Source: Apostichopus japonicus
Taxonomy: Eukaryota; Echinodermata; Holothuroidea; Aspidochirotida; Stichopodidae
NCBI RefSeq assembly: GCF_037975245.1
Contig: NC_092561.1
Span: forward strand, 17,055,001-17,119,000
DNA length: 64,000 nt
Reading direction: 5' to 3'
The notes beneath the pieces are model-generated. The model did no database searches. It was given only the letters and a program-made list of their open reading frames with translations, and was not told the DNA's origin. The position numbers and the translations under genes are program-made. Shown here one piece after another: positions 35,280 to 47,400 of this stretch. Each line of letters starts with the position of its first letter. Within the stretch, counting starts at the first letter, position 1.

Positions 35280-35830
35280 ACGACAGACCGTTCATTCACA
35301 CTAAGCACTACTGAAAACATTTAATGATATTTTTCCAACATACTGAAAAGCAGAAAATTGTTAAAACAGTGATTTTTTATCTGACCTTTGATCTATGACG
35401 TCACAAGTTACGCAGGCACGAGTTTATATGGCCAGGCACCTACCCACCAACTTTGAACTTGATCGAAGTTAGGGTCTAGGAGGAGTTTGCGACGCACAAA
35501 GTCTGCACAATTAAGGCCAATTTGACATTTGATCTCAATTGACCTTTGACCCCGACCCTAAACACCAAAATCGATCTGTCCTATTTTAAAGTTCGTTTAA
35601 TCATTCTCTACATATCGTCTGGTTGAATGACTTTTTCATACAGGGTGACGAGCAGAAATGGCTAAAAATCAAATTTTAGGTTTCATAACCTCTGACCTCT
35701 GACCCCTGACTTTCGAACTATGACGTCATCAATCACGCAGGCACGAGTTTACATGGGCAGACACCTACCCACCAAGTTTGAATTTTAGGGTCTAGGAAGA
35801 TTTCGCGACAAAATCTTTTGCTCACTCGCA
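35280..35830. repeat. Two diverged copies of a segment with GACCTTTGACC motifs
   Basis: Two segments share CGCAGGCACGAGTTTA, CACCTACCCACCAA and AGGGTCTAGGA about 330 bp apart. Between them lies TGACCTTTGACCCC at 35540-35553, a DR1-type nuclear-receptor half-site pair. It is probably repeat-derived; a regulatory role is not shown. Confidence 0.6.
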
Positions 35831-35849
35831 CACACTTACCTTTCTGATG

Positions 35850-37680
35850 TGGGAGGGGGGGGGTGTGGGGATACATGTACGGAGATGGGATGAAAAAGTG
35901 TCACTTTGGTACGAGTACATTATGAAAGCTGATATAATTATACACACTCTTTCAAGGGAACCGTAGGTTAATTTTAATGTGGATTATTGAGTATTAAGTA
36001 TTGAAATACTTACTGCCATCAGCACACACTGTCTAGTTTCATCTCTATTAGTCGGGACGAAAATTCAACATTAAATATTATCTATGCCTGAGTTTCTAAG
36101 CAGCGACAACTACTAGTGACACAGTTTGTGGAAACTGTTCGTATGTTTGGAGTCTATTTTCTAAACGTCAGCAAGGTCAGAAAAAAAAAGATCCAGCAAT
36201 AAGCAATGGAAATGGTGCAGAATCTTCAGCTAAAATATACACCTGCAGAGTTAAAAGATTGATAGAGATTGTATCACTTCGATATCTTTCGTCTGTTTAG
36301 ATTAAATAATATTATCGAATTAACCTGCAGGAGCCGTGCCCTGTACGGCTTGATCAGCTGTTTACATTCTGACCACTGCACTTCAATATCGTCATCTTCT
36401 TGCCAGATTTTGTTAATCACTTTTGTAGTGTAAAATGTTGAACTCGTCTTCGAAATGACTGTTTGCAACTCAAGAACCTTAGAACTAGTCTCAAGGCTGG
36501 ATATTTGTCAACTGCAAAGAGTGGTTATTGGCTGAACAACGAGTCCAAGTATTTTTCGGTTATTGAGGTTACTTTAGTCAACTTATACAAGTCAAGATGT
36601 AAATGATGCATGGGGGGAAAACTTCGCCCGAAATTTCATACCGACTTTTTTTCCCCTTCAAATTAGTGTCCTTTGGTTATTCTTTTACATATCTCTATGT
36701 AAAATCATTCACGTCATTGCACACGACGGATGCGAAAAGTCGTGACCATTTCCCAGATCTCATAGCATATGAAAAGAAAAGTGATAGCAAAACTTTTTGG
36801 CGTAAACGGCTCACCATAGAATTTACGGTGCCCATTCAGCCATACCAACGCCCATAACACATCCCTGGTGTAATTAGGGCGCATGTCAAGTGACCGAAAC
36901 AACCCAGTGTTACTTATAAGCACTGTTCCTGCAGTTACGACGGGCGTGCCAGCATCAATTTGATAGCTTTAATTCATCACAATTGTAAGATCCAGCCACT
37001 GTAACCAAGGTAATGCCGCTAACTTTGTGTTATCGCTGTCGCCGATTGCTAATGGATTCAGCCCATAGTTGGCTGAGTGTAGCTGCTGCGCCGATTGCAA
37101 TTTTCACATATTCGTTCGTCACCTAATGCATCAGTCGGCTAACGTTAATACAAATGTCTAAGCTAGGCTAGCGGTGTAACACTATAACAGTAACACGTAC
37201 TGTGATGCCATCATCATATGGGATGTGTGTATAGCAGAAGCATGTCATGGTTTGTGTATATTCTACCTTTTACAAACTTAAATTGCAGTCTAATTTAACA
37301 CCTTGGTAGTGTAAACAGTGACAGCAGATGCGCCTATGCTAGTGGCCACTGCATATTATTAGCCTAGTCTTCGACCTACCCTTAATTGTACAATGTACAG
37401 TAAGAATACCTAGGCTATGCCCAAGCATAGCCGAAATTAGGCCTTAACTTCGTATGGTGGTGTACATCAGTTTTGCTGACAGTCATTGTAGTTGACGTGA
37501 TCGTAAGTATAATTGTAACTACTTTCTCATTGACAATTTAGACCACAAATCCTCAACGTTTACCACAGAAATTGCCACAGTGAATGAAGGAATTAACTAC
37601 AGTACAGTACAGTTTATATTTTGAGACACTTTCATGGATTATTCCACCAAATTTTGCGGAATTATACATTTAAATTCAAC
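35850..37680. other. Intergenic upstream region of the NPL/zinc-finger gene
   Basis: Mostly single-copy-looking. It should hold the promoter and a non-coding first exon of the gene whose coding starts at 38598, because the exon at 38491 opens with a splice acceptor. A GTAAGT donor at 37503 is one possible end of such an exon, but I cannot support it. A minus-strand open stretch at 36320-36511 with splice-like edges contains no ATG. Confidence 0.45.
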
Positions 37681-37687
37681 GGACCTA

Positions 37688-38223
37688 GTGCCATTCCGCC
37701 ATAGGTACATACTGCTATAGGTTTTCGAGCCTTTCTGCCATGGCGGAAAGCCTCGAAACCTATGGCAGAAAGATACACTTTAGGAATGGATTTTAATGTG
37801 GCGTACAGGAATGTATCCGTGAAACTGTCTTTGAATCATGTGGAATGATAGGTACACCATCTTCAAATGTGATGGTTTGCTGGATAGACTGCATTGTTGT
37901 TAAGACAAGATTGGGGAATTGATACGTCTTTAATGTTCAGGTTGATTGAATACTTTTTATTGTAAGTTTGTAAGAGTCGATACACTGTCTTCAAATATAT
38001 TAATAGTTGGTTGAATAAATCAATTTTAATAATGCTGATTCTTTATTAAAAAGTCTGATTCTAATTGACGATTTAAATGACCGATTTAAAGATTTTGCGG
38101 GCCTAGGCAGTGCATATAATGCACCCACAACAATGTGCTATTTCCGCCATACAAAATGTGCTCTACATCCATGGCGGAATGGCACTTCTTCTATGGTGGA
38201 AAGTACCGATGGCGGAATGACAC
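37688..38223. mobile_element. TIR element family C upstream of the NPL/zinc-finger gene
   Basis: Near-perfect inverted termini, GTGCCATTCCGCCATAGGTA on the left and GTACCGATGGCGGAATGACA on the right, bound 536 bp. An imperfect 58-bp palindrome sits at 37712-37769 just inside the left end, and several more TTCCGCCAT motifs lie inside. No clear target duplication and no ORF were seen. Confidence 0.7.
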
Positions 38224-38490
38224 AGCCCTTACCTTCAACTCATACACAACGTCCGGACCTTTACAAGTAAAGTTCTTTCGGTATACCGGCAGAATACGGT
38301 CAAACCATCAATGGAATCACATAGCTGAAGGATTGTACTAAACCACTGAGCAAATTCTTTAAAATAATATCAATGGAAGATTTCAAGAAAGTTTATCCAA
38401 ATATAACTTTGTAAGCTAAGGTGTTGTAGTGTCATCAACTGAGTTGTCCTTTAACAACAAACTTAAGTATATTGTAAAATTAATTTGCAG

Positions 38491-41400
38491 GAGCCAAATT
38501 GGAAGTTTGATGCACCCCGCTGCTGTACGATACAGGAAAGAAAACAAAGAAACCCAAAGTTCTTGACCTCTTATGAACCAAGCCATTACCTATCATCATG
38601 ATATGGGGTAAGTTAAGTTTCTCTTCACTTGAATAATCAATAAATGTGAAACCAGTATCAATACAAGGGTCTGAAGTATAATGAATTAAGCAAGATGCAT
38701 TTTACAGCCACCTCTCATTCTCTCAGCATACCTGTTTTCTGAGAACTATAATTAGGAGTTTTTTTGTTCTATATTCATGACTTTCATTTTGCCATCTAAT
38801 GTATTGTAATATTCCGGTTTCTCAAGAGTAGGTTTATCCTTACGGATTTCAGTGTTCGCTTTAATAATCATTTTATTTTTGTTACATTTTGTACTCATTC
38901 TACAGTATTGTATTTTACACCACCCTTTAGCAACCACAATAGGTCCTGTTATTGTGACCATCAACCTACCCTAAGAAGCATGGGGCTGTGGTCACTCTTA
39001 GGAATGTTTGTATATATGTTAGTAGAAGTAGTTAAGAACAATGAGTGTGTATAATGAGACACTCTGAATACAGAATAAAGCTATAAGAACTCCTCTTTGA
39101 ATCATCTCTTGTATAATTATCATCAAGAATATTACAAATTGCAATTGTTAGTAATAACCTATATTCATTACTTTCATGTTGCCATCTAATGAACTGTAAT
39201 ATTCCGGTTTCACTGAAGCTTTAATAATAATCAGCAGTTATTTACTTATTTTTACAACGACTAAGTGACCAAGAATGTGGAAGCCCGCAAGGGCTTATGG
39301 ATTACAACTTACACATCCGGTGTCTTCCAATTCAACATCTCAATTCAAATTTTGAATCTTTCCAATTGAGAAAGTCATTCCAGATGCAAAAACATAGATT
39401 GCTCTTGGATTAAAAAACCCACCTAACTATGACCCGGAACCTCCCGATTGTTAAGCTTCAAATGCCACTGCCTTTATCCACTCAGTCACGGCAATGTTTT
39501 AAAATCATCCTTAGTTAGTTCATATTAGGCTTGTGGCTGAGTTAATCATTGCTTTAATCTAAAATTCCCTTTTTAGACTTCTTTTAAAAGATTTATGTAT
39601 AGTGGTTCCAGATTTGTTGTGTTTTCATAGAATGATTCTCTTTAATCTTTAAGGCTTGGCTTTGGAACCTGGACATGACTACACAACCAGATCAGAAGAT
39701 GAAGTGCATCTCTCTCTGGCTGCGATCGAGAGCAGAGTTGAAATCGGTGAGTTAGTTAACTGTCACGGTGGAAAAATTTGACAAAACCTCCAAGCATGAT
39801 AGCTGCACGTCTTACTTAGTGATAAAAATATAACAAAGAGGTCAGAAAATTGATGAAATCAGTGGATATGTAGTTATAATGAACGTAGTAAGAGAAATGT
39901 ATTGATCACTTACATTCTTATTACATTGACTGCAACAATGACCTAATTGCACCCCCTTCTCATAAAAAAAGAAAAAAGAAAAAGAAATCAATAAACAAAA
40001 ACTTGTTTAAAGGCATTGAAGACTCGCCCCAAACCGCGTGCGGCCATCTGAAAAAGTTAACTTTCTGTTGCTTGCAAGTGACGTTTTGTTCGTGTTGCTA
40101 CAAAATACAGACAGTAATGAAACATGATACCTTAATTGTTATCTTTAGCTGGACCTGAATGTCCATCGCCGTATCGTTTGTATACAGTTCTGTGGGTATT
40201 GACCGCAGCTGTATGTACTGACTGTACACTAGTGTCTAATTACCGACGGTAGCAAGCTGTGTGTGTGTATTTTCTGGGATCAATGGTGGTGTTTAACACT
40301 TCTGTTACACCTCATTCGAAACTAGGTCAGATTACCGGCATTAGACGTTTCTTTTTGCGCGAGTCCTCTTACCCTTTAAAGTAGAATGATAGTGACAGAA
40401 AAAAAATCTCTCATTTTCATATATAATGTAGTTTATATGTTACCAAGCAACATATTTTTTTAATTTTCCAAATAGCACACCGGAAGGTTATAAAAAAGGG
40501 AATTAAAACATCGTTTTTTCGTCTCCGTAATTTAGGAATTTGCAAACACTGCAACGACCTTGAACAGCCCTCATGTCAGTGAATGTCGTCACTGTGATGA
40601 TCTTTTCTGTTGTGAACTGTTCAGTGCGTGCATTTCGTGTCAGCATAACTGTTATTTTCCGGCGTAATGTTCAAGACATAAATAGATAATGAATATCATG
40701 GTATTTCTTGATTTCTTCACCACGTGTTTACAAGGTTTTTTTTAAGAAATTTGCGGCGATTTCGCAACGATTTCCCAATATCTGAAGAGGTAACTCGCAA
40801 GCTGACCCAAAGTAACGTAAATCTCAAGATCACGTTTTTGGCGGGTTTTATACAGAGTGATGTATGAATGTGCTCACTTACCAGTCAAACTGGCACAATA
40901 ACAATAGTGATGATAGTCTCAAACGTAGTTTAGTATAACATCCGAAAGAAAATCCAAAGTTCTAAACAAAGTAGATTCACTTGTATGCACTAGGCCTACT
41001 GTAACTACATAAACGTTCCTTGTTCCGTGCGTCATTAAATCCAACAGAAAAGTTTCATTGAGCTTGAAATACAACCGCATTTGAACTCAATCGAGTAGTT
41101 AGTCTAGCTCGAACAATTTTCTCACTACATGCAATGCCTATTGCGTTTATTCACATGCATGCCTCGTGGTTTGGGCTTCAGGAGGAATCGTATTCTAGCC
41201 CAACTTCACGTAGGTCTGCAAACGGTACTTTCACACTGTGCAAACATATGACAGTGTGTGCTACCGTAAGTAATACTTACACGATGGTTTGTTTCGCTCG
41301 AGCATACACACATTTCCTATTCGTATTACATTTAAAGTGGTTTGGAGGGTATGAACACATCTCTGCCCAAAAAAACTCTGCCTAAGTGACGTCCATGCCC

Positions 41401-44400
41401 CAATTGAAATTTGCACGTGGATTCTCTCCTCACATAGTCATTAGGTTGTTCACGTCTGACATGTCTCCCAGTTCCAACACTTACTGATGCATTTATCGGG
41501 ATATATATAAATAATGCGGCATAAAAGCATCAATCTTTCAAACTTGTTTTACTTTAGTGACCTTGCCACACGCAAATTCCAATGGCTCTATGACCGACTC
41601 TATGCATGACCGATTATTCCGTAATTTACATTGGGGCAGTCGGCTTCACTAAAACGACAAGAAAAAGCAGGAACAATAACACCTTATTAAAATTAGACCG
41701 TTAAATGTCTCACGCAGTGTATCAAATCTCCTCTCTGGTTTAGGTTTGTTTGTCGAGTCCAATATAGAGTAGGTTGCAACTAAACTTACACACTAAGTGC
41801 ACACTGCTGAAGTACACTACGCCGAGCTCACTTTGTTATCATCATAATGACGTCACATGTCACTGTAGATCACGTGATCATCATATCGCTGTTCGCGAAA
41901 AGCCCAATTTTTGTTTAAAAAATCAACGAGTTTAGGAATTTTTTTTAAGCCTTTCCCAACATCGGATTGACTTGAATTTTCACATGTGTAATATGGAAAC
42001 CAACTAGAATACTCTTGAATAAAATCGTATTTTTTCGTCAATGCTGAAAAATCACTATCGTTCATCTTTAACATTAAATGTTGCTGTGGGGACAATTACC
42101 AACACAGACTGCTAAGTACAATGTCTGTTTTTTATTTACCTGTCTCTAGGTAAAGCAGGAAGTTACTCTCAGTTGGTGCTGAAGACCAACGATACAGAAC
42201 AGTTGCTATGTACTCTGGTTCACGGCACCATCTTCCAGCAATGCTTGGACCTGAAACTCATGGCAGGAGAGGAAGTCACTTTCTCTGTCCAAGGATCATG
42301 TACGTATACATGCAACTAGATTCAACTCATGTCTTGAGAAGCTTATCGTGGTGTCAGTGAGAAGGGAGGAGAATAACAGGATTGAAAACAGTGTAGTAAT
42401 ATACCTCAAATTACAAGAACTTGGTGGCCAATTGGCTAAGGCGTCGGACTCGTGATCCAAGGATTGCTGGTTCGATTCCTGCCTAATTCATTACGTTGTG
42501 TCTTTGGGCAAGATGCTTTATCTCACTTGCCTCTCTCCAGTCAGGGGTTAAATGGGTACCTGTGTGGTAACTTGTCATTGGGCGCAGTATATAACTGCTG
42601 CCGACTGGAGGGATTGTCTCTGGGACAGGTTATCATTGACCAGGGGTAGTATAACGTCTGTAAAGCGCTTTGGGACCTATCACTGTTATAAAGCGCTATA
42701 TAAAAAAACAAATAAAATAAATAAATATTAAAATGACATATTGGGCACTAAATTCACTGTCTGTTAGGAAACTGTTCAGGTTTGGGAGATGGTGGTAGGA
42801 GAGGTTGGGTTTCAGTCATGGGGGGGGGGGAGGTTAAACAGGGTGTACCTGGAAACTTGAATAAACCCTGGGTTGGTTTCGTTCATTCTCTGTGTAACAA
42901 ATGTATATATACACATGACAGAGTTATATATATTTTCAACAGAGTTATATGTATATACACACGACAGAGTTACATATATACAACAGAAATTGATTTATAC
43001 ATACACACAACAATTAAGTTATATATACACACAACAGAGTTATATACATACAACAGATGTACACAACAAAATTAAATATATACAACAGATGTATGCACAA
43101 TATATGCACAACAAGCTCATGACCACTGTTATCACAGAACATCAAGAAATGAATAATAGCATCTAAATCAACTGTAAAACTCATCAAGTAGTTAAAGAAT
43201 ATGGAGACTTTGTGTTTTTCAAGTCAAAACAATCCAAATATCTCTGCTTCATCGAAATGTTTTGATCCCCTTAGTTTTACACATTCTCTTACACAAGCTC
43301 TTTAGTGGATAAGCATTTTGCAAACAGTTTTTGTTTCATTTTAATTTCCTCTTTAAATGTACAATTTTATAGAGTAACTTAGAAGTTCTTCCTGTACTTA
43401 GAGCCGTATTTAATCTTTATGTTTAATGCCATAAATAAAATAAATTGAAGTTTGAATTTTATGACCATTTTAAGGTTAAGGTTTATTGAATGATGGTAGC
43501 TTACAGGATATTCAGATACAAACTATTCTTTGGTCTAGATATGTAAATATTTCCATGGAAAATCCCTTTCGCAAAGACCAATTGCTTTGGTGCTTCTGAT
43601 ATGTGTTGCACTCTTACAGTGCTTAGACCAGGGATAAATCATATTAATCCTTCAGGAATAGAGATCAACAGGAACCAGGAAAAGAAATAGTTGGAAATTA
43701 TTTTCTTCAGCTCTATTTCCACTGTCTCCATGTTGAAGTTCCAAGAAACAAACTTAAAGGCATTGAAGACTCGCCCCAAACCAGGTGCGGCCATCTGAAA
43801 AAGTTAACTTTCTGTTGCTTGCAAGTGACGTTTTGTTCGTGTCGCTACAAGATGCAGACAGTAATGAAACGTGATACCTTGTTATCTTTAGCTGGACCTG
43901 AGATGTCCATCGCTGTGTCGTTTGTTTACTGTGCTGTGGGTATTGACCGCAGCTGCATGTACTGACTGTACACTAGTGTCTAATTACTGACAGTAGCAAG
44001 CTGTGTGTGTATTTTCTGGGATCGATGGTGGTGTTTAACACTTCCGTTACACCTCATTCGAAACTAGGTCAAAGTACCGGCATAAGACGTTTCTTTTTGC
44101 GCCAGTCTTCACACCCTTTAAGAATGTTTTTAATTTCCCCTTCCGTTTTGTCTTTTCATCCATAGGTGGTGTTTACATTACGGGTTATTCCTATAGGAAC
44201 CCACTGGAACCAACAGCTGACATCAGAGAGAGAGTAGAAACCACCCAGGAGACCAGTGATGTGACTTGTAAGTAGCGAGTCCTGTCCAGAGGATGATTCC
44301 TGGTTTCATATTTTCTATCAATAACAAAATAAAATTAAAATTAAAATAAATAATAATGGGGATCACATGAGTCGAGCAAAAAAAGCATGGAACATCTAGG

Positions 44401-47400
44401 GATATTTGGTAATTGACCTGTGATGTCCAGTTCTTCAACCATCCGGTGACATCACATTCTGCATCACACAAGATCAGTCAATATTACTGGTCCATGCTCT
44501 GCATGAAATCAATCAATGTGTAAAAGTAAGTTGGCCTGACGTTTCGATCCTAGCAGGATCTTCTTCAAAGGCTAAATGACAAGTAACAGTACCAGAAGGG
44601 ACAAAAACACACACAGAATACAGACAGGTTAATGACGTTTGTAATTTCCTGCAGATGAGGATGAACTCTGCATCAAGACAGAACCAGCAGAAGATGAAGC
44701 AGAAGAGGAGAGAGTGGATGACCCAGCGAAAGAGTCATGCAAGATGGACGCAACAAATATTACCGCAGACACTGACATGGAAGAAGGTAGCAAACCACAG
44801 ATAAAGGAGTAGAGTTTGTGTTTCTTGAAGGATAATGAATGCACTGTTTCTAGCAGTACTTTTGTAACTAGTACTTTCAGAAAGACAAGAAAGCGGTTAA
44901 TTTCAAGCCAATTTCATGCCAAGTGGTACCCAACTGACAGACTTGCTTAACATCAGCTTGATTTGTATGTCATGTCAGTTAACCATGCCGTTTGGACACG
45001 CTAAGCTATCTACAGTGTTATGCTTAACATCTGTTTTATTTGTATGTCATGTCAGTTAAGTTATTTGCAGTGTTATGCTTAACATCTGCTTGATTTGTAT
45101 CTCATGTCAGCTAACCCTGCCGTTTGGACACTCTTAGCTATCTACAGTGTTATGCTTAACATATGCTTGATTTGTATGTCATGACAGTTAACCATGCCGT
45201 TTGGACACGCTTAGCTATCTGCAGTGTTATGCTTAACTTCTGTTTGATTTGTGTGTCATGTCAGTTAACACTGCCGTTTGGACAGGCTAAGCTATCTACA
45301 GTGTTATCTACAGCTATCTACAGTGTTAAGCTATCTATAGTGTTATTCTGAACATCTGTTTGATTTGTATGTCATGTTAGTTAAACATGTGTTTGGATAC
45401 CCTAAGCTATATACAGTGTTATCTACAGCTATCTACAGTGTTAAGCTATCTACAGTGTTATGCTTAACATCTGTTTGATTAGTAAGTCATGTCAGTGAAC
45501 AATTCGGTAATATAACATTCCTTACATGTCTTGTTCCTCTAGGTTCAGATAGTGACAGACTTCCGCTAGCCCAAGATCAAAACACCGATGGAGAAATCCA
45601 GCAGACCAGCTCAGTGGATCCGCAACAAAATAATGAGAAGCTTAATGACAAGGTGCTTCCTAAAATAGAACTTGAGCTGAAAGAAGCAAGCTTACCTGGA
45701 CCCAGTAGAACCACAGGTGAGATTAAACCCTCCACCCTCCCCATTTATTTTCTCAGTAAAGAGTAAGCCTCAGGTATCACTCATCCTAGGAGTGAGAACC
45801 AGAGAATATGACCCTCTTAGTAAAGGCAGAGTAAAGGCATGCAGGGAGATAATTGAAGAAACGGAGAATGTTACTCATCCTGTTGAGGGGTTGGTTTCTA
45901 TGCAGGGAGATAATTGAAGAAACAGAGAATGTTACTCATCCCGTTGAGGGGTTGGTTTCTATGCAGGGAGATAATTGAAGAAACGGAGAATGTTACTCAT
46001 CCCATTGAGGGGTTGGTTTCTATGCAGGGAGATAATTGAAGAAACAGAGAATATTACTCATCCCGTTGAGGGGTTGGTTTCTATGCAGGGAGATAATTGA
46101 AGAAACAGAGAATATAATTACTCATCCCTTTGAGGGGTTGGTTTCTATGCAGGGAGATAATTGAAGAAACAGAGAATATTACTCATCCCGTTGAGGGGTT
46201 GGTTTCTATGCAGGGAGATAATTGAAGAAACAGAGAATATAATTACTCATCCCTTTGAGGGGTTGGTTTCTATGCAGGGAGATAATTGAAGAAACAGAGA
46301 ATATTACTCATGCCGTTGAGGGGTTGGTTTCTATGCAGGGAGGTAATTGAAGAAACAGAGAATGTTACTCATCCCGTTGAGGGGTTGGTTTCTATGCAGG
46401 GAGATAATTGAAGAAACAGAGAATATTACTCATCCCGTTGAGGGATTGGTTTCTATGTAAGAAGATAATTGAAGAAACAGAATATTACTCATCCCGTTGA
46501 GGGGTTGATTTCTATTTAGGGAGATAATTGAAGAAACAGAGAATATTACTCATCCTGTTGAGGGGTTGGTTTCTAAGCAGGGAGATAATTGAAGAAACAG
46601 AGAATATTACTCATCTTGTTGAGGGGTTGGTTTCTATGCAGGGAGATAATTGAAGAAACGGAGAATGTTACTCATCCTGTTGAGGGGTTGGTTTCTATGC
46701 AGGGAGATAATTGAAGAAACAGAGAATGTCACTCATCCCGTTGAGGGGTAGGTTTCTATGTAAGAAGATAATTGAAGCTAGTGTGAGTGGTTAAGAAAGA
46801 ATTGTATCAGCTCAGCTGACCTACAGAAGAATGATTTTATGATTGTTTCATTTGTAAACACCAGATTTACCAGACTTATGTCCCTCTTTTTCTTGCAGCT
46901 CTGTTAAAAAATTTGATCAAGCGTAAAACGACTGATGTTCACACCGGGGAAAATGGAAGTAGTCTGCAGAAAATGAACTACTCTGATTCCAAGACACAAG
47001 AAGAAACCAACAGGATTGTGACCACAGATATCACGAGTAAAGCATCAACTGTACCGCTAGGGGCGAAGGTGGGTGGACCATCAACAAACAGCGACTCGGG
47101 GTCAGGCAGTGCCAAGACAACTCAAAGGACTCGGGGAATGGAGACACCAGCAGTCCTAATTCCCTCAAGTCAGTCTTCACCAGGGTCGAATCCGTCAGCC
47201 ACGCCAGACGAGAAGTACACCTGCCCTCTGTGTTTGGAAGCCTTCCCAGGTAAGGATACCCTGTTGGTCCACGAACAGAAGCACGCCCAGGAGGGGAAGA
47301 TGTTCGGCTGCAGGTACTGCCACATGGTATTCCTGCAGAAGGGCAACCGGAACATCCACGAACGTATCCACTCGGCCATGCGGCACAACTTCCGAGCCGC

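Noticed and set aside
36274-36511. Minus-strand exon (TTYTTKVINKIWQED-like)
   Set aside because: It has acceptor- and donor-like edges, but the protein-like frame has a TGA at its start and no ATG, and no partner exons were found; too weak to annotate.
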